Assembly: GCA_023897205.1 (NCBI GenBank)
Contig: JAHWDD010000005.1
Span: 2,480,001-2,544,000 of the forward strand
Origin: Exophiala sp. HKRS030
Taxonomy: Eukaryota > Ascomycota > Eurotiomycetes > Chaetothyriales > Herpotrichiellaceae
Length of the DNA: 64,000 nt
Direction of reading: 5' to 3'
Part shown: positions 20,839-32,222 of the stretch, in pieces
Layout of the letters: each line of letters opens with the position of its first letter
How positions within the stretch are numbered: the first letter of the stretch is position 1
Program-made: the position numbers and the translations under genes
The notes under the pieces: model-generated
The model's input: the letters and a program-made list of their open reading frames with translations, nothing else
Databases searched by the model: none
Told to the model about the DNA's origin: nothing

Positions 20839-23418
20839 ATGGACCACGATACATCGACGAGATACAGCGCAGGATCGAAAGACGCTCAACATGTGGCGAC
20901 AATCGACCCAGATACGGGCGTCATAACTAATATTGACGAGATTCGGAATCAAGAGTATCCCAATCTCTCACATACAACCTATCTCGACCATGCTGGCACC
21001 ACGCTATATGCTAAGAGCCTTATCGAGGCGTATTCCAAAGAACTCACCTGCAATATCTTCGGAAACCCCCATTCCGCATCAGCCTCGTCTCAATTATCGT
21101 CGCGTCGAATTGACGACGTACGTCTGAGCGTCTTACGGTTCTTCAACGCAAGCCCGGACGACTTTGACGTGATCTTTGTGGCTAATGCCACGGCTGCAGT
21201 CAAGCTTGTGGCCGACGCCTTTCGGGATGGGAACGATGGCTTCCATTACCGATACCACGCAGAATCCCACACCAGTATGGTGGGCGTCAGAGAGTTGGCT
21301 TCTCAAAGAAGCCACTGTCTCAGAGACGATGATGAAGTTGAACAATGGCTCGCTAGCCTGGAACAGACAAGCCAGGGCGATGATCAAACACCATTGTTAT
21401 TTGGTTATCCTGCCCAATCCAACATGACAGGACGACGACTACCTATGCGATGGTTGGAGAAGATACAGAGACTGCGCATCTCACAGAATTCACCCGTTTA
21501 TTCTCTTCTCGACGCAGCGGCGCTAGTATCCACGGCCGCTCTAGATCTATCAGATGGTTCAACGGCTCCTGACTTTACCGCCGTCAGCTTCTACAAAATC
21601 TTTGGCTTCCCCGACGTCGGCGCTCTAATCGTCCGAAAACGATCAGGGGATATCTTGCTGCAACGAAAATACTTTGGTGGCGGTACGGTTGACATGGTGA
21701 CCATGATCGGGGAAACCTGGCACGCAAAGAGGGAATCATCCCTGCACACTCGACTCGAGGACGGCACCCTACCGTTCCATAACATCGTCGCATTAGACTT
21801 GGCCTTGGGCGTGCACAAAAGACTGTATGGCGGCATGGCCAACGTCTCGAGGCACGCCAAGTCTCTCGCATCAATGCTCCGGCGTCATCTGCGCGACCTC
21901 CGGCACAGAAACGGCGCACAGGTTTGTGTCTTGTATTCCGGCGACGATATAGCCGAAAAAGGCAATCAAGGTCCGGTGGTTGCCTTCAATCTGAAGGACA
22001 ACAAAGGCGAGATCGTCAGCACCAACGAGGTCGAAAAACTCGCAATCGTCCGAAACATCCAATTCCGCACAGGCGGACTCTGCAACCCAGGAGGTGTGGC
22101 GACTCACCTGGGTCTCTCGGCCGACGAAATGCGCCAAAACTACGCCGCCGGGCAGCGGTGTGGAGGTGACAACGACATCATCAACGGCAAACCCACGGGT
22201 GCCATCCGTGTCAGTTTCGGCGCCATGAGCAGTCCCGCAGACGTCGCGACGTTTGTCGGTTTCATCAAGGAGTTTTACGTCGACACCGGGCCCCCCGCCG
22301 CCGTCATCTCACAGCTTCGTCTCCCTGCCACCAACTTACGATTAGAACGTCCAACGGAGTCATTCGTGGTCGAAAGCCTATCAGTGTTCCCGATCAAGAG
22401 TTGCGCGGCGTACAAGATCCCACCCGACACGCCGTGGAAAGTTGGCGCCCGGGGTCTAGCGTGGGATCGTGAATGGTGCCTCGTTCACCAAGGCACCAAC
22501 GCCGCATTGAGCCAGAAACGTTTTCCTCGCATGGCCCTCTTGCGACCCGAGATCGATCTCGACAGCCGCGTATTGAGGGTGTCATACATTTCCGACACGG
22601 CCTCATCAATATCGTCCTTATCACCAGCAACATCTCTCGTTCTGGAACTGAATCTCGACGAATCACCGCGCCACCTCACCTCCCTCTCCGCCCCCTGCGA
22701 CGCCACGGCCGACAAATCCTCGACCGTGTGCGGCGACCAAGTCGACGTCCGAGTCTACACAAGCCCCCAAGTCTCCGACTTCTTCACCACCGCCCTCGGC
22801 GTCCCCTGTACGCTGGCGAGGTTCCCCACCACGGGCACGACGAGGCACGCACAGGTCCGCGTCCCAGGTTCGACCCGCGGCCACCAGGCCACCGAGCCAG
22901 GAAGGTCCATCGCCCTGGCCAACGAGAGTCCAATCCTTCTGGTCTCGCGGTCCAGTGTGAATAGACTGAACGAACAGATCAAACAAAACAACGGCGGCGG
23001 CGGCGGTGGTAGTGGCGTCGGCAAAGCCGTGGCTGCCGATTCGTTCCGAGGAAACATCGTCGTCGCCGAGCAACTCATCGGCGGACAGTGCGAGTCCCCC
23101 TACGTCGAGGACGGGTGGACTTGTTTGCGAATCGGACAAGACGCAGACTCTGCGAACAATAGTAGTACCTTTGATGTTTTAGGTCCTTGTCAGAGGTGTC
23201 AGATGGTTTGCGTCGATCAGAAAAGCGCCCAGCGACGACAAGAACCATTCACCACCCTGGCAAAGACACGGCGGAAGGACGGAAAGGTTTGGTTCGGCAT
23301 GCACATGTGTTTGAAATCTTTGCCATCATCTCCACAGGATTCGACTCTGATCACTATCAAGGTCGGGGATCCAGTGACACCCCTATATGACGTGAGGGAC
23401 AGTGACGACGGCGTGTAG
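20839..23418 (+). CDS. hxB: Molybdenum cofactor sulfurase
   Basis: Transfers sulfur from cysteine to the molybdenum cofactor, activating xanthine dehydrogenase and aldehyde oxidase-type enzymes (purine use in fungi). One exon, 859 aa. The N-terminal half is a NifS-like class V aminotransferase domain: YLDHAGTT near residue 46, the pyridoxal lysine in SFYKIFGFPDVGAL, and a conserved cysteine in RTGGLCNPGG. The C-terminal third is a MOSC_N plus MOSC module (FPIKSCAAY, then LGPCQRCQMVCVDQ and a GMHM end). This two-part architecture is diagnostic of Aspergillus HxB and its relatives. The open frame extends upstream to a TTG, but the first ATG (20839) is the natural start. A Gly-rich linker (GGGGGGSG) lies inside the MOSC part. 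Confidence 0.95.
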   Translation: MDHDTSTRYSAGSKDAQHVATIDPDTGVITNIDEIRNQEYPNLSHTTYLDHAGTTLYAKSLIEAYSKELTCNIFGNPHSASASSQLSSRRIDDVRLSVLRFFNASPDDFDVIFVANATAAVKLVADAFRDGNDGFHYRYHAESHTSMVGVRELASQRSHCLRDDDEVEQWLASLEQTSQGDDQTPLLFGYPAQSNMTGRRLPMRWLEKIQRLRISQNSPVYSLLDAAALVSTAALDLSDGSTAPDFTAVSFYKIFGFPDVGALIVRKRSGDILLQRKYFGGGTVDMVTMIGETWHAKRESSLHTRLEDGTLPFHNIVALDLALGVHKRLYGGMANVSRHAKSLASMLRRHLRDLRHRNGAQVCVLYSGDDIAEKGNQGPVVAFNLKDNKGEIVSTNEVEKLAIVRNIQFRTGGLCNPGGVATHLGLSADEMRQNYAAGQRCGGDNDIINGKPTGAIRVSFGAMSSPADVATFVGFIKEFYVDTGPPAAVISQLRLPATNLRLERPTESFVVESLSVFPIKSCAAYKIPPDTPWKVGARGLAWDREWCLVHQGTNAALSQKRFPRMALLRPEIDLDSRVLRVSYISDTASSISSLSPATSLVLELNLDESPRHLTSLSAPCDATADKSSTVCGDQVDVRVYTSPQVSDFFTTALGVPCTLARFPTTGTTRHAQVRVPGSTRGHQATEPGRSIALANESPILLVSRSSVNRLNEQIKQNNGGGGGGSGVGKAVAADSFRGNIVVAEQLIGGQCESPYVEDGWTCLRIGQDADSANNSSTFDVLGPCQRCQMVCVDQKSAQRRQEPFTTLAKTRRKDGKVWFGMHMCLKSLPSSPQDSTLITIKVGDPVTPLYDVRDSDDGV

Positions 23419-23765
23419 CACTCTAATTCTTGTACACCTATATCTACATCTACATTGCATGAGCACTTGAAGCTTAGACTACTCGGTTGATGATGTAAAA
23501 CACTTCGAACGTGTTCGATATCTATCTATCTGTCTAACAATTGAAGACATCTTTCACGTCCATATATGCACGTGATGTGAGACCTGGACCCTTGACCTAG
23601 TATCGTACAAAGCTCGGCAAAAAGAAAGATATCTGCATAGAGAACAAAACATTTTGTGTCCACCCCTAATCCGACCCCTGGCACATAATGTTCAGCAATC
23701 AAAACAATTATGCTTTCTCAAAGCAGTCAAATTCGTGACGACGGTGGTCATACAGTAAGCTCCAG
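23419..23765. other. Convergent 3' region, hxB / 2OG oxygenase gene
   Basis: About 350 bp between two convergent stop codons, AT-richer than the flanking genes. It presumably contains both polyadenylation regions. No gene seen. Confidence 0.6.
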
Positions 23766-24942
23766 CTAGGCTGCACCGTTCGCGTGATAAAGCGCCTTCT
23801 CTTGGCCTTCAAGCTTGAGCTCATCACTTAGGAGATGTGAATCGTCAGTGTAACCAACAGTGACCAGGTCCTCGTCGACCATTTCTCGAAGCATTGAATC
23901 CAGGAAATTCTTCTGCTCCTTGATGAATGCCTTGGCTTTGGTGGTATTGAATCCACGACGAGCACGCTTGCGGTCACGAATCTCTTTGAGTTGAGCTCGG
24001 ATGCGCTCTTCCAGCATCTCGAGCCGGTATTCGGCATACTGAGAGTAAAGCTCTGACAGATTAGAGACGGAGCGGACAGTTGTAAGGACAGTGTCATCTT
24101 TGATGAAGGCTGACTTGGGCCTGAAGGAAGTCACCATGGTGATACGCTCCGTGCCACCGAGGGCTCTCAAGGCTTGATGCTCGATATATCGGCCTTGGAG
24201 AACAACAGCATGACCCTTGCAATGATGTTAGTGCTTGTAATGCGCGATGTCTAGACTATTGTCATACCATTCCAGGTCCTCGAACCTTCATGATCTCCCC
24301 ATCACCTCTGCGCAAGGCGGTCTCTCCTCCGATCATGTTGGTACAGTCACTAAGCATGGTGACACAGACGAAAGGATAGCTGTCGGTATGCCAGTCGACA
24401 ATTGGGGTGTCGTCCTCGAATGGACAGTCGGATACGCCCTCGTCTGCATCACGATGCTCTTTCTCTTGTAGAGCCTGCTTGGCTGCCTCTTGTTGCTCCT
24501 TGCTCTTGATGGATATATTCATGTGTGCAATTTCAAAGTCCATGACAGGTACGAGGTCGACACCAGCAATCTTTGAGACGATCGATAGAACTTCGGGGCT
24601 ACGCCAGACGTCATAGACGAACGGAGCATATCTGTCGAGGTCAGCATTGAGAATACTCGGTGGTCAGTGAGATACTTACTCTGGAGCAAAGCCTCTCAGC
24701 TGGCATTGGGCAATATTGCTCTTGTACTGACAATTCTTCCAGACGGGTTCACTCAAGACTTCGGTTCTCATTTGTTGGACTGCTTCCTCATTAAAGAGGG
24801 AAAAGGGTTCTGAAACTGCATTTGGAGAGACGCCCTTGTCTGTCATACCAATCTCTTCCATAGTCCAGATTCTCTGTGGAGGCTCAAAGGTGAGATGCTT
24901 CGAAGGCTCAAAGGCCATGTGGGCAGGTTGGCTGAGTGACAT
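23766..24942 (-). CDS. 2-oxoglutarate/Fe(II) oxygenase-like protein
   Basis: Predicted non-heme iron oxygenase of a fungal family with no characterised member that I know. Exons 24680-24942, 24268-24631 and 23766-24215 give 358 aa. The iron-binding triad is visible: His and Asp in DWHTDSYPFV, and the distal His in IEHQAL, followed by an Arg-containing strand (TERITMVTSFRPK) that could bind 2-oxoglutarate. The segment GGETALRRGDGEIMKVRGPGMGH is typical of the double-stranded beta-helix. A charged helical C-terminus follows (LEERIRAQLKEIRDRKRARRGF). An in-frame ATG at 25047 would add 35 residues; I prefer 24942 because the conserved part starts soon after. It is divergent from the DUF7587 gene. 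Confidence 0.85.
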
Positions 24943-25895
24943 TTTGTTCAAGTACTCGGAGATTTCTAAGACAGATCTTTTCCTCGTGAGATTTTTAAGG
25001 GAGACCGGAGGAGAAGAGGAAGATGCATGAAGTATGAAGAAGGACATAAACCGAAGCCACGATCAGTGAGTCGCTCTTTCCTTTATTGAACACCAAACCA
25101 GCGACTTCGGAATGGCGGAAGCTTGATCCGGCCACCACAGTACAACACGGGACGTCGATAATGACAGCAATCGGTTGTTCAGGATGAAGACAATACAGTG
25201 TGAAGTCAAACCCGTTGTCAAGTTTGTCTGCGAAACTTGGTCGGGGAATGCGGATCTCTTTGGATCAAACAATCATCTAGCTGCTCCGGCAAACACCACC
25301 CTATTGTGGCAAGCTTCACTATCTTCCGACCGCGAATCAACGCAGACAAGATGGAAATCATAGGTCTCAAGGGCTCGCACGGGATAGCAAATCACTTGCG
25401 AATCAGCACCATGGCATCGTCGAGGCGCAATGATGGGAGGTGGACAGCGATAATGAGAGACAACTCAAGGCACATGGACGTCAATCAATGTGTACTGGAA
25501 GATCTCATCGTTACTCTCATGTCAAGACCGGGCAGAGAACATCTAAAAAGCCCTTTCACTGGAGCTTGGGGTGTCGTTGAAGATACCAGCAATGATGGAA
25601 ATTCTTTTTCTGTTCAATACTCAACTCAACTCACTTTACTCAAGGACATCATGCATCACGCTGCTGTTAGACCTTACGATACTTGTTGCCTTTCACAAGC
25701 TAATCGACGTTCAATTCTCACGACAGCCTTCATATCAACCTCACTTCCTGGTGAATCCTGATTTTCTCTCGTTGAGAGGCAGTTTCTATCCAGAATTATT
25801 TCAACTCTCCATCGTTGTCTTATCTTCTACACCATCCAAAGTCTATCACGCCCTTATTCAGGCTGTCCCATAGCTGACTCCTCAAGGTTGACAAC
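24943..25895. promoter_or_regulatory. Divergent promoter region, 2OG oxygenase / DUF7587 genes
   Basis: About 950 bp between divergent start codons. Plus-strand open frames at 25169-25761 lack any domain and are probably leader sequence. No repeat seen. Confidence 0.45.
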
Positions 25896-28615
25896 ATGAG
25901 TCGACGTCTCGGTCATGGTATGGGCAATTCGCACACCACTAAGCATGTTTGGACTTCAGAGGACCGTGAGCTTCTAGCGGTCTTGCACAAATTCTATGAC
26001 ATCTCGTCTAGGGAAATGCGTTCTCTATTCAATAATATCTACAAAGACCGTCTTCGGCGAGAGGGATTTCCTCGCGGGCTAAAGGCGACTACAATAGTGT
26101 CTCAGATTGCCGACATGAAGAGAACTAATCGTGGAGGGGTTTTTAACGACATCCAATCACTGACACAATCTGCCATCCTCAAAAAGTTCCGCAAATTGAT
26201 ATCCGACATCGAGATTGCAGCTGGCGACGTTAAAGTTCATCTAAAGCGTAAGGATAATGAGATAAGCGCTGCTGATCATGTACAAGAGAGCCGTTCATTG
26301 GCAAATACCAATGATTGGGAAACCGACTCCACAGACGACAGTATTGATGTCCTAGACGATAGACGTGGAAGATGTACAATCTCGAAGAGGACACGAGTTA
26401 CTACACCATCCTCTGCAGAAGCCTCAGTCAGGCGCTCATCAATGAGAGGTGAAACAACAACACCCTTTACTTGTTCAGTATCCCCCAGCGAGACTGCTTC
26501 AACAATTTCGTCAGAATCTGAAGGTTCCTATCAGCCGGAGCCAGAAGCCGACAACCACGACCCTTATCTTCATATCGATCACCTTAACGATTTCGAAAAT
26601 TCAGCAACAAGAATAAATCCGCAATTAAGGATTCATTTCAACAACAAGGGAAACAGTGCACATTCGAGGCCACGACTACTTTGGAGAGCTGGTGATCCCG
26701 CTCACAATCTCAGAGCACGAGAGTTTCTGAACCCCGATACACCCATCTCGAGACCACCAACAGATAAGAGCGCATTTCTTCAACTTGCTAATCAACACTT
26801 GCATGTGGATAAAACCTTTCTCTCGCCGTTTCTATCATGGACTGAGAGCGCTCGCCGAGCACTTAAGCTAGTCAGCGACAGCCGCGACGTACCACTTCAG
26901 ATTTATATTGTGGACTTCAATGTCCTAGAAGAAGAACAAGAATGTCGGTATGGAGCGCGAAAAGCCATCTGGCTGGTTCCCAATCTTTGCGATGAATATG
27001 GTTTAAACTTACCTGGAGGTTATGTGGGCTACGGCGAAGTCAGGCTTTCTACTCTCCGGGACTTGATATCAATACTAACTTCACATAGTTTCTCACCTGG
27101 GGTTCAGTCGAGTGCAAGACAGTTGGAATCCTAGACAATACCGCGGCTTCAAGACTGTACGAATTGATGCGAAGTCTCGAGGGGCTCTCTCATGAGTCAG
27201 GCATAATTATTGGAAGAGTCAGTACTTGTTGATCAACGGATGATGAAACATTCTAACTCATATAGGCTCTTCAAGATGTAACCCCAAAGTATAGAGAAGT
27301 CGTAGCCCATAAATTGATCAGGAATTTCAAGGTTATGAACCTCGACAAAGGCCCTTCAGGACCAGACTACGATGCTTTCGTAGAAGGCTTATATGGAACG
27401 ACTCTGTCCGAAAGCTCTACTGTCAGGGGTCACATGCCTAAAGCATCATTATCTCTAACAAAGAGAAGGATTACGGTGGAGATTCCCGCTCGAAAGCCAC
27501 AAGTAGAGACGAACAGTCTCTATACTACGTTCAATACTCTTGATCTATCCGATGAGATATTACAGAGTCTTGTTGATGCCCAGCTGTCAACCGAATGTCA
27601 ACCTTCTGATATCAGTGTGGGAGCTGCCCAGGACACAACATCGAATGAAAGCGTTAAAGCAGAGCTAATAGAAGTGGAAAATGTTGACAACAAGACGGGG
27701 CATACTGAGGTCGCAATCTCGGAATCCCTTGGGTTGCAAATACCAGCTGTACCACTCCAGGGAGACATAACCACTCCATCGCTTAACGAGTCTACAACCT
27801 ACAACGACCATACACAATCCTCGATATGTACTGAGCGGAACACGATTGAAAAGGAAACCAGTGATGAATTCACCAAGGAACTCTTGGAATATGCGGAGAA
27901 AGATCCGACTCCACAACTCTTCAAAAAGGATGTCATCGTGAAATCTAATCGAGAGGCAACCTGCGCAGGACCCCTGACTACTACAGCACTGCAACCAGCT
28001 GATCAATCAGCCATGGAGTTGCCCAAGGATACGACTGACCAGAAACGAGCAGGAAAGAATATCGACATTCGGACAGTATTTCGTTTGACGAAATCCCAGC
28101 TTCAATCCACTTCAGTCAACACTACTACCCAAGACATGGTGAATTCCAAGTCCTCTGGAAGTTCCATGGACCTTATGATCGTTGATCAGATCACCGCTAA
28201 ATCTCAAGTACGACGAAAGAGGCATCAGCCTTTTTTTGAAAAGGTCGCCGAGGACATCTCTGTGGATACAGGTAGAACAAATGAGCCTGCACAAACAGAC
28301 CCAGTCACAACACCTACCACATGTCCAATTGAAATTGATCTGACTGGTGATTATTACCTCCCTGGAGCTCTTCAAAACCAAGCAGATATCACAAGCTCGT
28401 CTCAAGATTCCAATACAGACGTGCACGGTGTTGTAAATGAAGATCAGGGGACGGACGTTGAGATAATCGGTTCTGCGACTGTACATCACCATCGTAGCCG
28501 ACGTCGAGTCCGCACCACGACGACCACCAGGCGTACCGTGCTTGAAATTCGTTCGCGCAGCGTCAGTGAGAGCTTGACCGTGCACAATGGCGGCAGAAAG
28601 AGAGCAAGGAAATGA
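25896..28615 (+). CDS. DUF7587-type nuclear protein with N-terminal HTH-like domain
   Basis: Function unknown. Exons 25896-27038, 27089-27217 and 27266-28615 give 873 aa; both junctions keep frame and restore a continuous domain. Residues ~18-75 form a Myb/HTH-like helical module (HVWTSEDRELL ... SREMRSLFNNIY) seen at the start of many Eurotiomycete hypothetical proteins. Residues ~250-420 fit the DUF7587 pattern: RPRLLWRAGD, then FLSPFLSWTESARRAL, then YGEFLTWGSV formed across intron 1. The C-terminal half is disordered and acidic, with a strong SUMO-interaction-like motif (PIEIDLTGD) and a basic end (GGRKRARK) that may be a nuclear signal. The upstream domain could bind DNA; the DUF7587 part may have an ADP-ribosyltransferase-like fold, which is only inference. 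Confidence 0.75.
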
Positions 28616-29027
28616 AAGTGATGCAGTCAAGCATTGTCGGTGACGGTCAGAATACTAGCTTGGCAAAGGTGTTGGCATCGTGGATTGAATTCCGAAATTG
28701 AAAATGATCCCTGATTGAAAGGTTCAGTATGGTCCACTTGGTACTAAGGAAGAGGGACAATGTTGTCTTCATGAGCATTGATCACATCTGTATCGAGTCC
28801 GTCAGTGAAATACATAGGTATGACCTAGAACTGCTCTTCCCAATGTACTCCAAACAATATTCCCAAGTCTAGCCCATGTAACATCTACTCGTACATGCAA
28901 TGTGCTGTGTTAGAATTCGACAGACTTATGTTTAGCTGTGTCCAAGTTGTCACGCGCGAACGGCTCGGTGAGCATGACGATCTCTTCCACCGCGCAGATG
29001 GCCATCAATATCGACATCAAACTTGCT
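28616..29027. other. Convergent 3' region, left edge of the amine cluster
   Basis: About 400 bp between convergent stop codons of the DUF7587 gene and the Zn2Cys6 regulator. No coding signal. I take this as the left boundary of the putative catabolic cluster. Confidence 0.5.
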
Positions 29028-31489
29028 TCACAAGGTCGAATCCAGGTCGTAGTCCAGCCCGGGGAATGCTCCCTCGGAGTCGAGTCTGTCTAGCCAGGAG
29101 AAGTACTCTTCAGTCATTCCGTGGTCAAAAAGCCAACTCTCGGCTCGCGGATTGAAATCCGGGATCGACGACGAGAACGGCCCACTTGGCCAATCGTTTT
29201 GAGCTTGAAAATTGCGCTCACTGCCGCGAACTTGGTTGCCGACGAGGGCCGCGTTGTGCGGGGCTGTTTCCGCGCGCGACGGTCCACTCGTTCCGGTATT
29301 CAGCGCCTCATCCAACAAACGACCGACCACTCTCGTCACCTCGACGCACGCCCCGCGCTCTCCCCCCGGGTCGACGTCTGCATTCTCCAGCCAGGAGACG
29401 ATGACGCTGAGCTTCCGGATGATCTCCGACCGGGACACCGTGGCGGACAGGCTTCGACCGGAGGCTGCGCAGTCCCGGAGCTCGCGTGCCAAGATCCCGG
29501 CGCAAGGCAGGGCGTAGAAGAGGAAAATTCGATAGTAGCGGCCCAAGATGGCGTCCCTCCCGCCAGAATGGTTCACCAGGTCAAGAACCGCCGACAGCAT
29601 CTGCACGCAGACCTGAAAGAGATCCCCCTGTCGGCTGTAGTTGGCTTGGCAGAGGATACGTCGCAGTTGGAAGACACTGTAGAGGTATTCGAGGTACACG
29701 GTCAGCACGACCATGCACGCTGTGGGTGGAAGTCGACCCCAACAGTCAGGTTCGTAGCGGAACTCGGAGGGAATGGAGACCCACATCCGGTGAGACTCGT
29801 CGATCAAGGTGCTTCAGCACTGTCAGTTCCTACATGCAGGTCGGGCTGGACTGAGGCTCGTCACGTACCTTGCATCCTCGACCACTCGATCCGACTTTTG
29901 GCCGAGACAGAGCTCCAGCACTCTTTCACGCAACACAGCAGTGTGGTGCCGGAGTCTGATCACAGTCGCAGGCCGCAGCTTTTTTTCGGGCAAAGCCACC
30001 TGGCTCCAGCCCGCGGCGTCCACACTGTCAAGAGCCGTGTTTAGCGCATTTCCGGATAGGGCAACACTTTCATCATCCAGGTCTCGAGGAAGGCTCACGT
30101 CACAGTAGGAGCGGTGGATATGGGGAGGGCGTCCGAGAAAGGTGGCAAGATTCTTGTCTCGTCGACATGCTGCGGCGAAGATCCTCTTGCGGGTCTCGGA
30201 AAGGTAAAATGGCACTCCGGACTCGACGCTTCTCTGGCGATGGAAACCCAACGCAAAGAGGTCACACACGAACTCACCAAAGCGACGATAGAGGTGATTA
30301 TCTAAGATGCAATCCGGTGTTGTTAGCCGCGGGCGACTCCTGGCCGGGCGCGTGTGAGAGTGCTCAACGAGGCCACTTACCCATGTCACCGAGTATGTGG
30401 GCCGCGAGGCCGGCATTTGAGTAACGTAGCCAGATGAATATGTCGCTCAGGCCCCGATGCTGCTCGCAGATACTTATGCATACGTCGCTCGCTGCGAGCA
30501 AGTCGGCCGCAAGCGCCTTGCCTTCTGCAGAACCTTTGCCGGACGACTCGGAAGTGGTCTGCCTCGGAGATAAAACGGCCGCGGTTCCAGCGAGGGCAAG
30601 AATGACGCCGATCGTTTCCCATCGACAGTGTCGACCCGTGTAAAGCTCAAGAAAGTCCTCCAGCGTGGTGGACGAGCTTATGTGTAACGGCCCTTCGCTG
30701 TTCCTGGTGATTTTCCCAGCGAGGTGGTGGTCTGCATCGGCCTTGCGCACCCGGAGTCCGTTCCCTGCAGCATTCTCAGGGTCTGGACACTCCAGAAAGG
30801 ACCTCATCCGCGACAGTGAAGGAAGGATCAGTGGGCCAGGGATGACCGTGAAGAAGCTGCGCTTGTAGTAGTCGGTTACAAGTGTCTCGTACTTGTCAAA
30901 TGAGGAACGCAACATCTCCACCAGGTGAAGTTTTGGGGTAAGACCGCGTTGGTAAGCTTGTGATCGAGCTCGCCCTGGACCTATGGGAATTGGGAGGCCG
31001 GGGGAACTGATATTCTCGGTACCGTCGTCGGCGAACACGGACAAGAAACTGGTGGATCCGAGAAAGCCTGTCTCGATCACGCTGTGGCTGTCCCGGCCAG
31101 TACTGGGATAAGAGCTCGTATTGCCAGCATCACTCGGCAGTTCAGGCACCATGGGCGCTGCTTGAGCCACGAGGGACTCTCTTCGGGTCCCATGGGTTCT
31201 CTGATGCGAAACTGGGTTGTCTTGGTCTCGAGTCCTTGTAGATCCGAGTCCGGAGCTCCTGTTCCTCCTGTGGGTCATGGGAGCTGGATGATAATAGCAC
31301 TGTCCCTCATGCCATTAGCAAGAAATGGTCGCGCGCCTTCAGGTTCAGGCCCAGGGGCGCAGTGGAGCCTACTTCGTCTGCCATGTTTCGCTTCGCACAT
31401 CTACGACAGGTAGGCATCGCATGATCGCATCGAACCTTCGCCAAGCGGCAAGGCTCACACGACACAGGCCGCCCGTTCTTGCGGAGCAT
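29028..31489 (-). CDS. Zn2Cys6 transcription factor (cluster regulator candidate A)
   Basis: Nuclear regulator, 750 aa, from exons 31373-31489, 30381-31299, 29869-30301 and 29028-29811. The binuclear zinc cluster is C11, C14, C21, C28, C31, C40 (spacing 2-6-6-2-8); its sixth cysteine is supplied by exon 2, so the intron at 31300-31372 is required. The middle and C-terminal parts match the fungal-specific transcription factor region: GLSDIFIWLRYSNAGLAAH, then YRRFGEFVCDLFALG, then FYLSETRKRIFAAACRRDK and FLGRPPHI, the usual signature of this domain. It is divergent from the YAT permease; the shared promoter carries CGGGTAT elements, a CGG-type site of the kind such proteins bind. It probably controls the permease or the whole cluster. 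Confidence 0.9.
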
Positions 31490-32222
31490 GATTGATGCTG
31501 GTGGGCAGTACGGTGGATACAGACATATGGGTGTGCTGTACGGCGTCCCATGCAGGACGATGTTGAAGCGCAACCAGCCACGTTGCTGGCACAACTCATG
31601 CGTGGTACAGTGAGAGGTGAGTGGGAGGTTGGAAAAGTCGAAATGAAATACAATACAGTACGCCATTGTCTCAGATTCTCAGACTCTTGTTTGCCTTAGC
31701 ACCTAAAAACGCGCTATTTGGAGTGTCCAATCAAAACTCTTCTCGTGACGAAGCGCTAAGACGCCGATTGCAAGTTAAACCAATTAAAATAATCCGCAAA
31801 AGATTCTAGTAAATAAGTTTAAGTCAAGATACAAGAAAATAGTTTTCCTTTATAGTAAAATAGTAAGAACAATTTAGTTGAATCGTTAAAAGTTTGTGCA
31901 TTGATTCTGTATGAGAAAAGTCACCATCAGCGGTATGGCATATTGTCAGGGTCAAAGGCGACGAGGGCATCTGCAGATCTCTGTCGGCTATTGTGAGCCG
32001 GAGGGGAAAAGGCTTCCAAAGGTGCCGGGTATCATATATTGCACGGGCACAGATACCCGATGGATGCGGATGACCAGGATTCACTCTGCATGTTGAAAAC
32101 AACCCATTTCCTTGTCCAGGGATGAATATAATTCTTGCTCTTGACCAGCAAGTTGAATAGTGTGAACAGGCCATAATCAGTATTCCTCAACGAACCTGCA
32201 ACCTTCTCTATCCAACAACACC
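31490..32222. promoter_or_regulatory. Divergent promoter, regulator A / YAT permease
   Basis: Contains an AT-rich island at about 31690-31910, possibly a decayed element, and two opposed CGG elements nearer the permease: CGGGTAT at 32026-32032 and its reverse complement ATACCCG at 32053-32059. A CGGATGA lies at 32067. The pair sits about 165-195 bp before the permease start. No gene seen. Confidence 0.6.

Noticed and set aside
24943..25047. 35-residue N-terminal extension of the 2OG oxygenase-like protein
   Set aside because: Conserved sequence starts after the downstream ATG; kept only as an alternative.
29121..30044. 307-codon plus-strand open frame opposite regulator A
   Set aside because: Antisense to the transcription factor domain; composition is low-complexity Arg/Pro/His typical of shadows.
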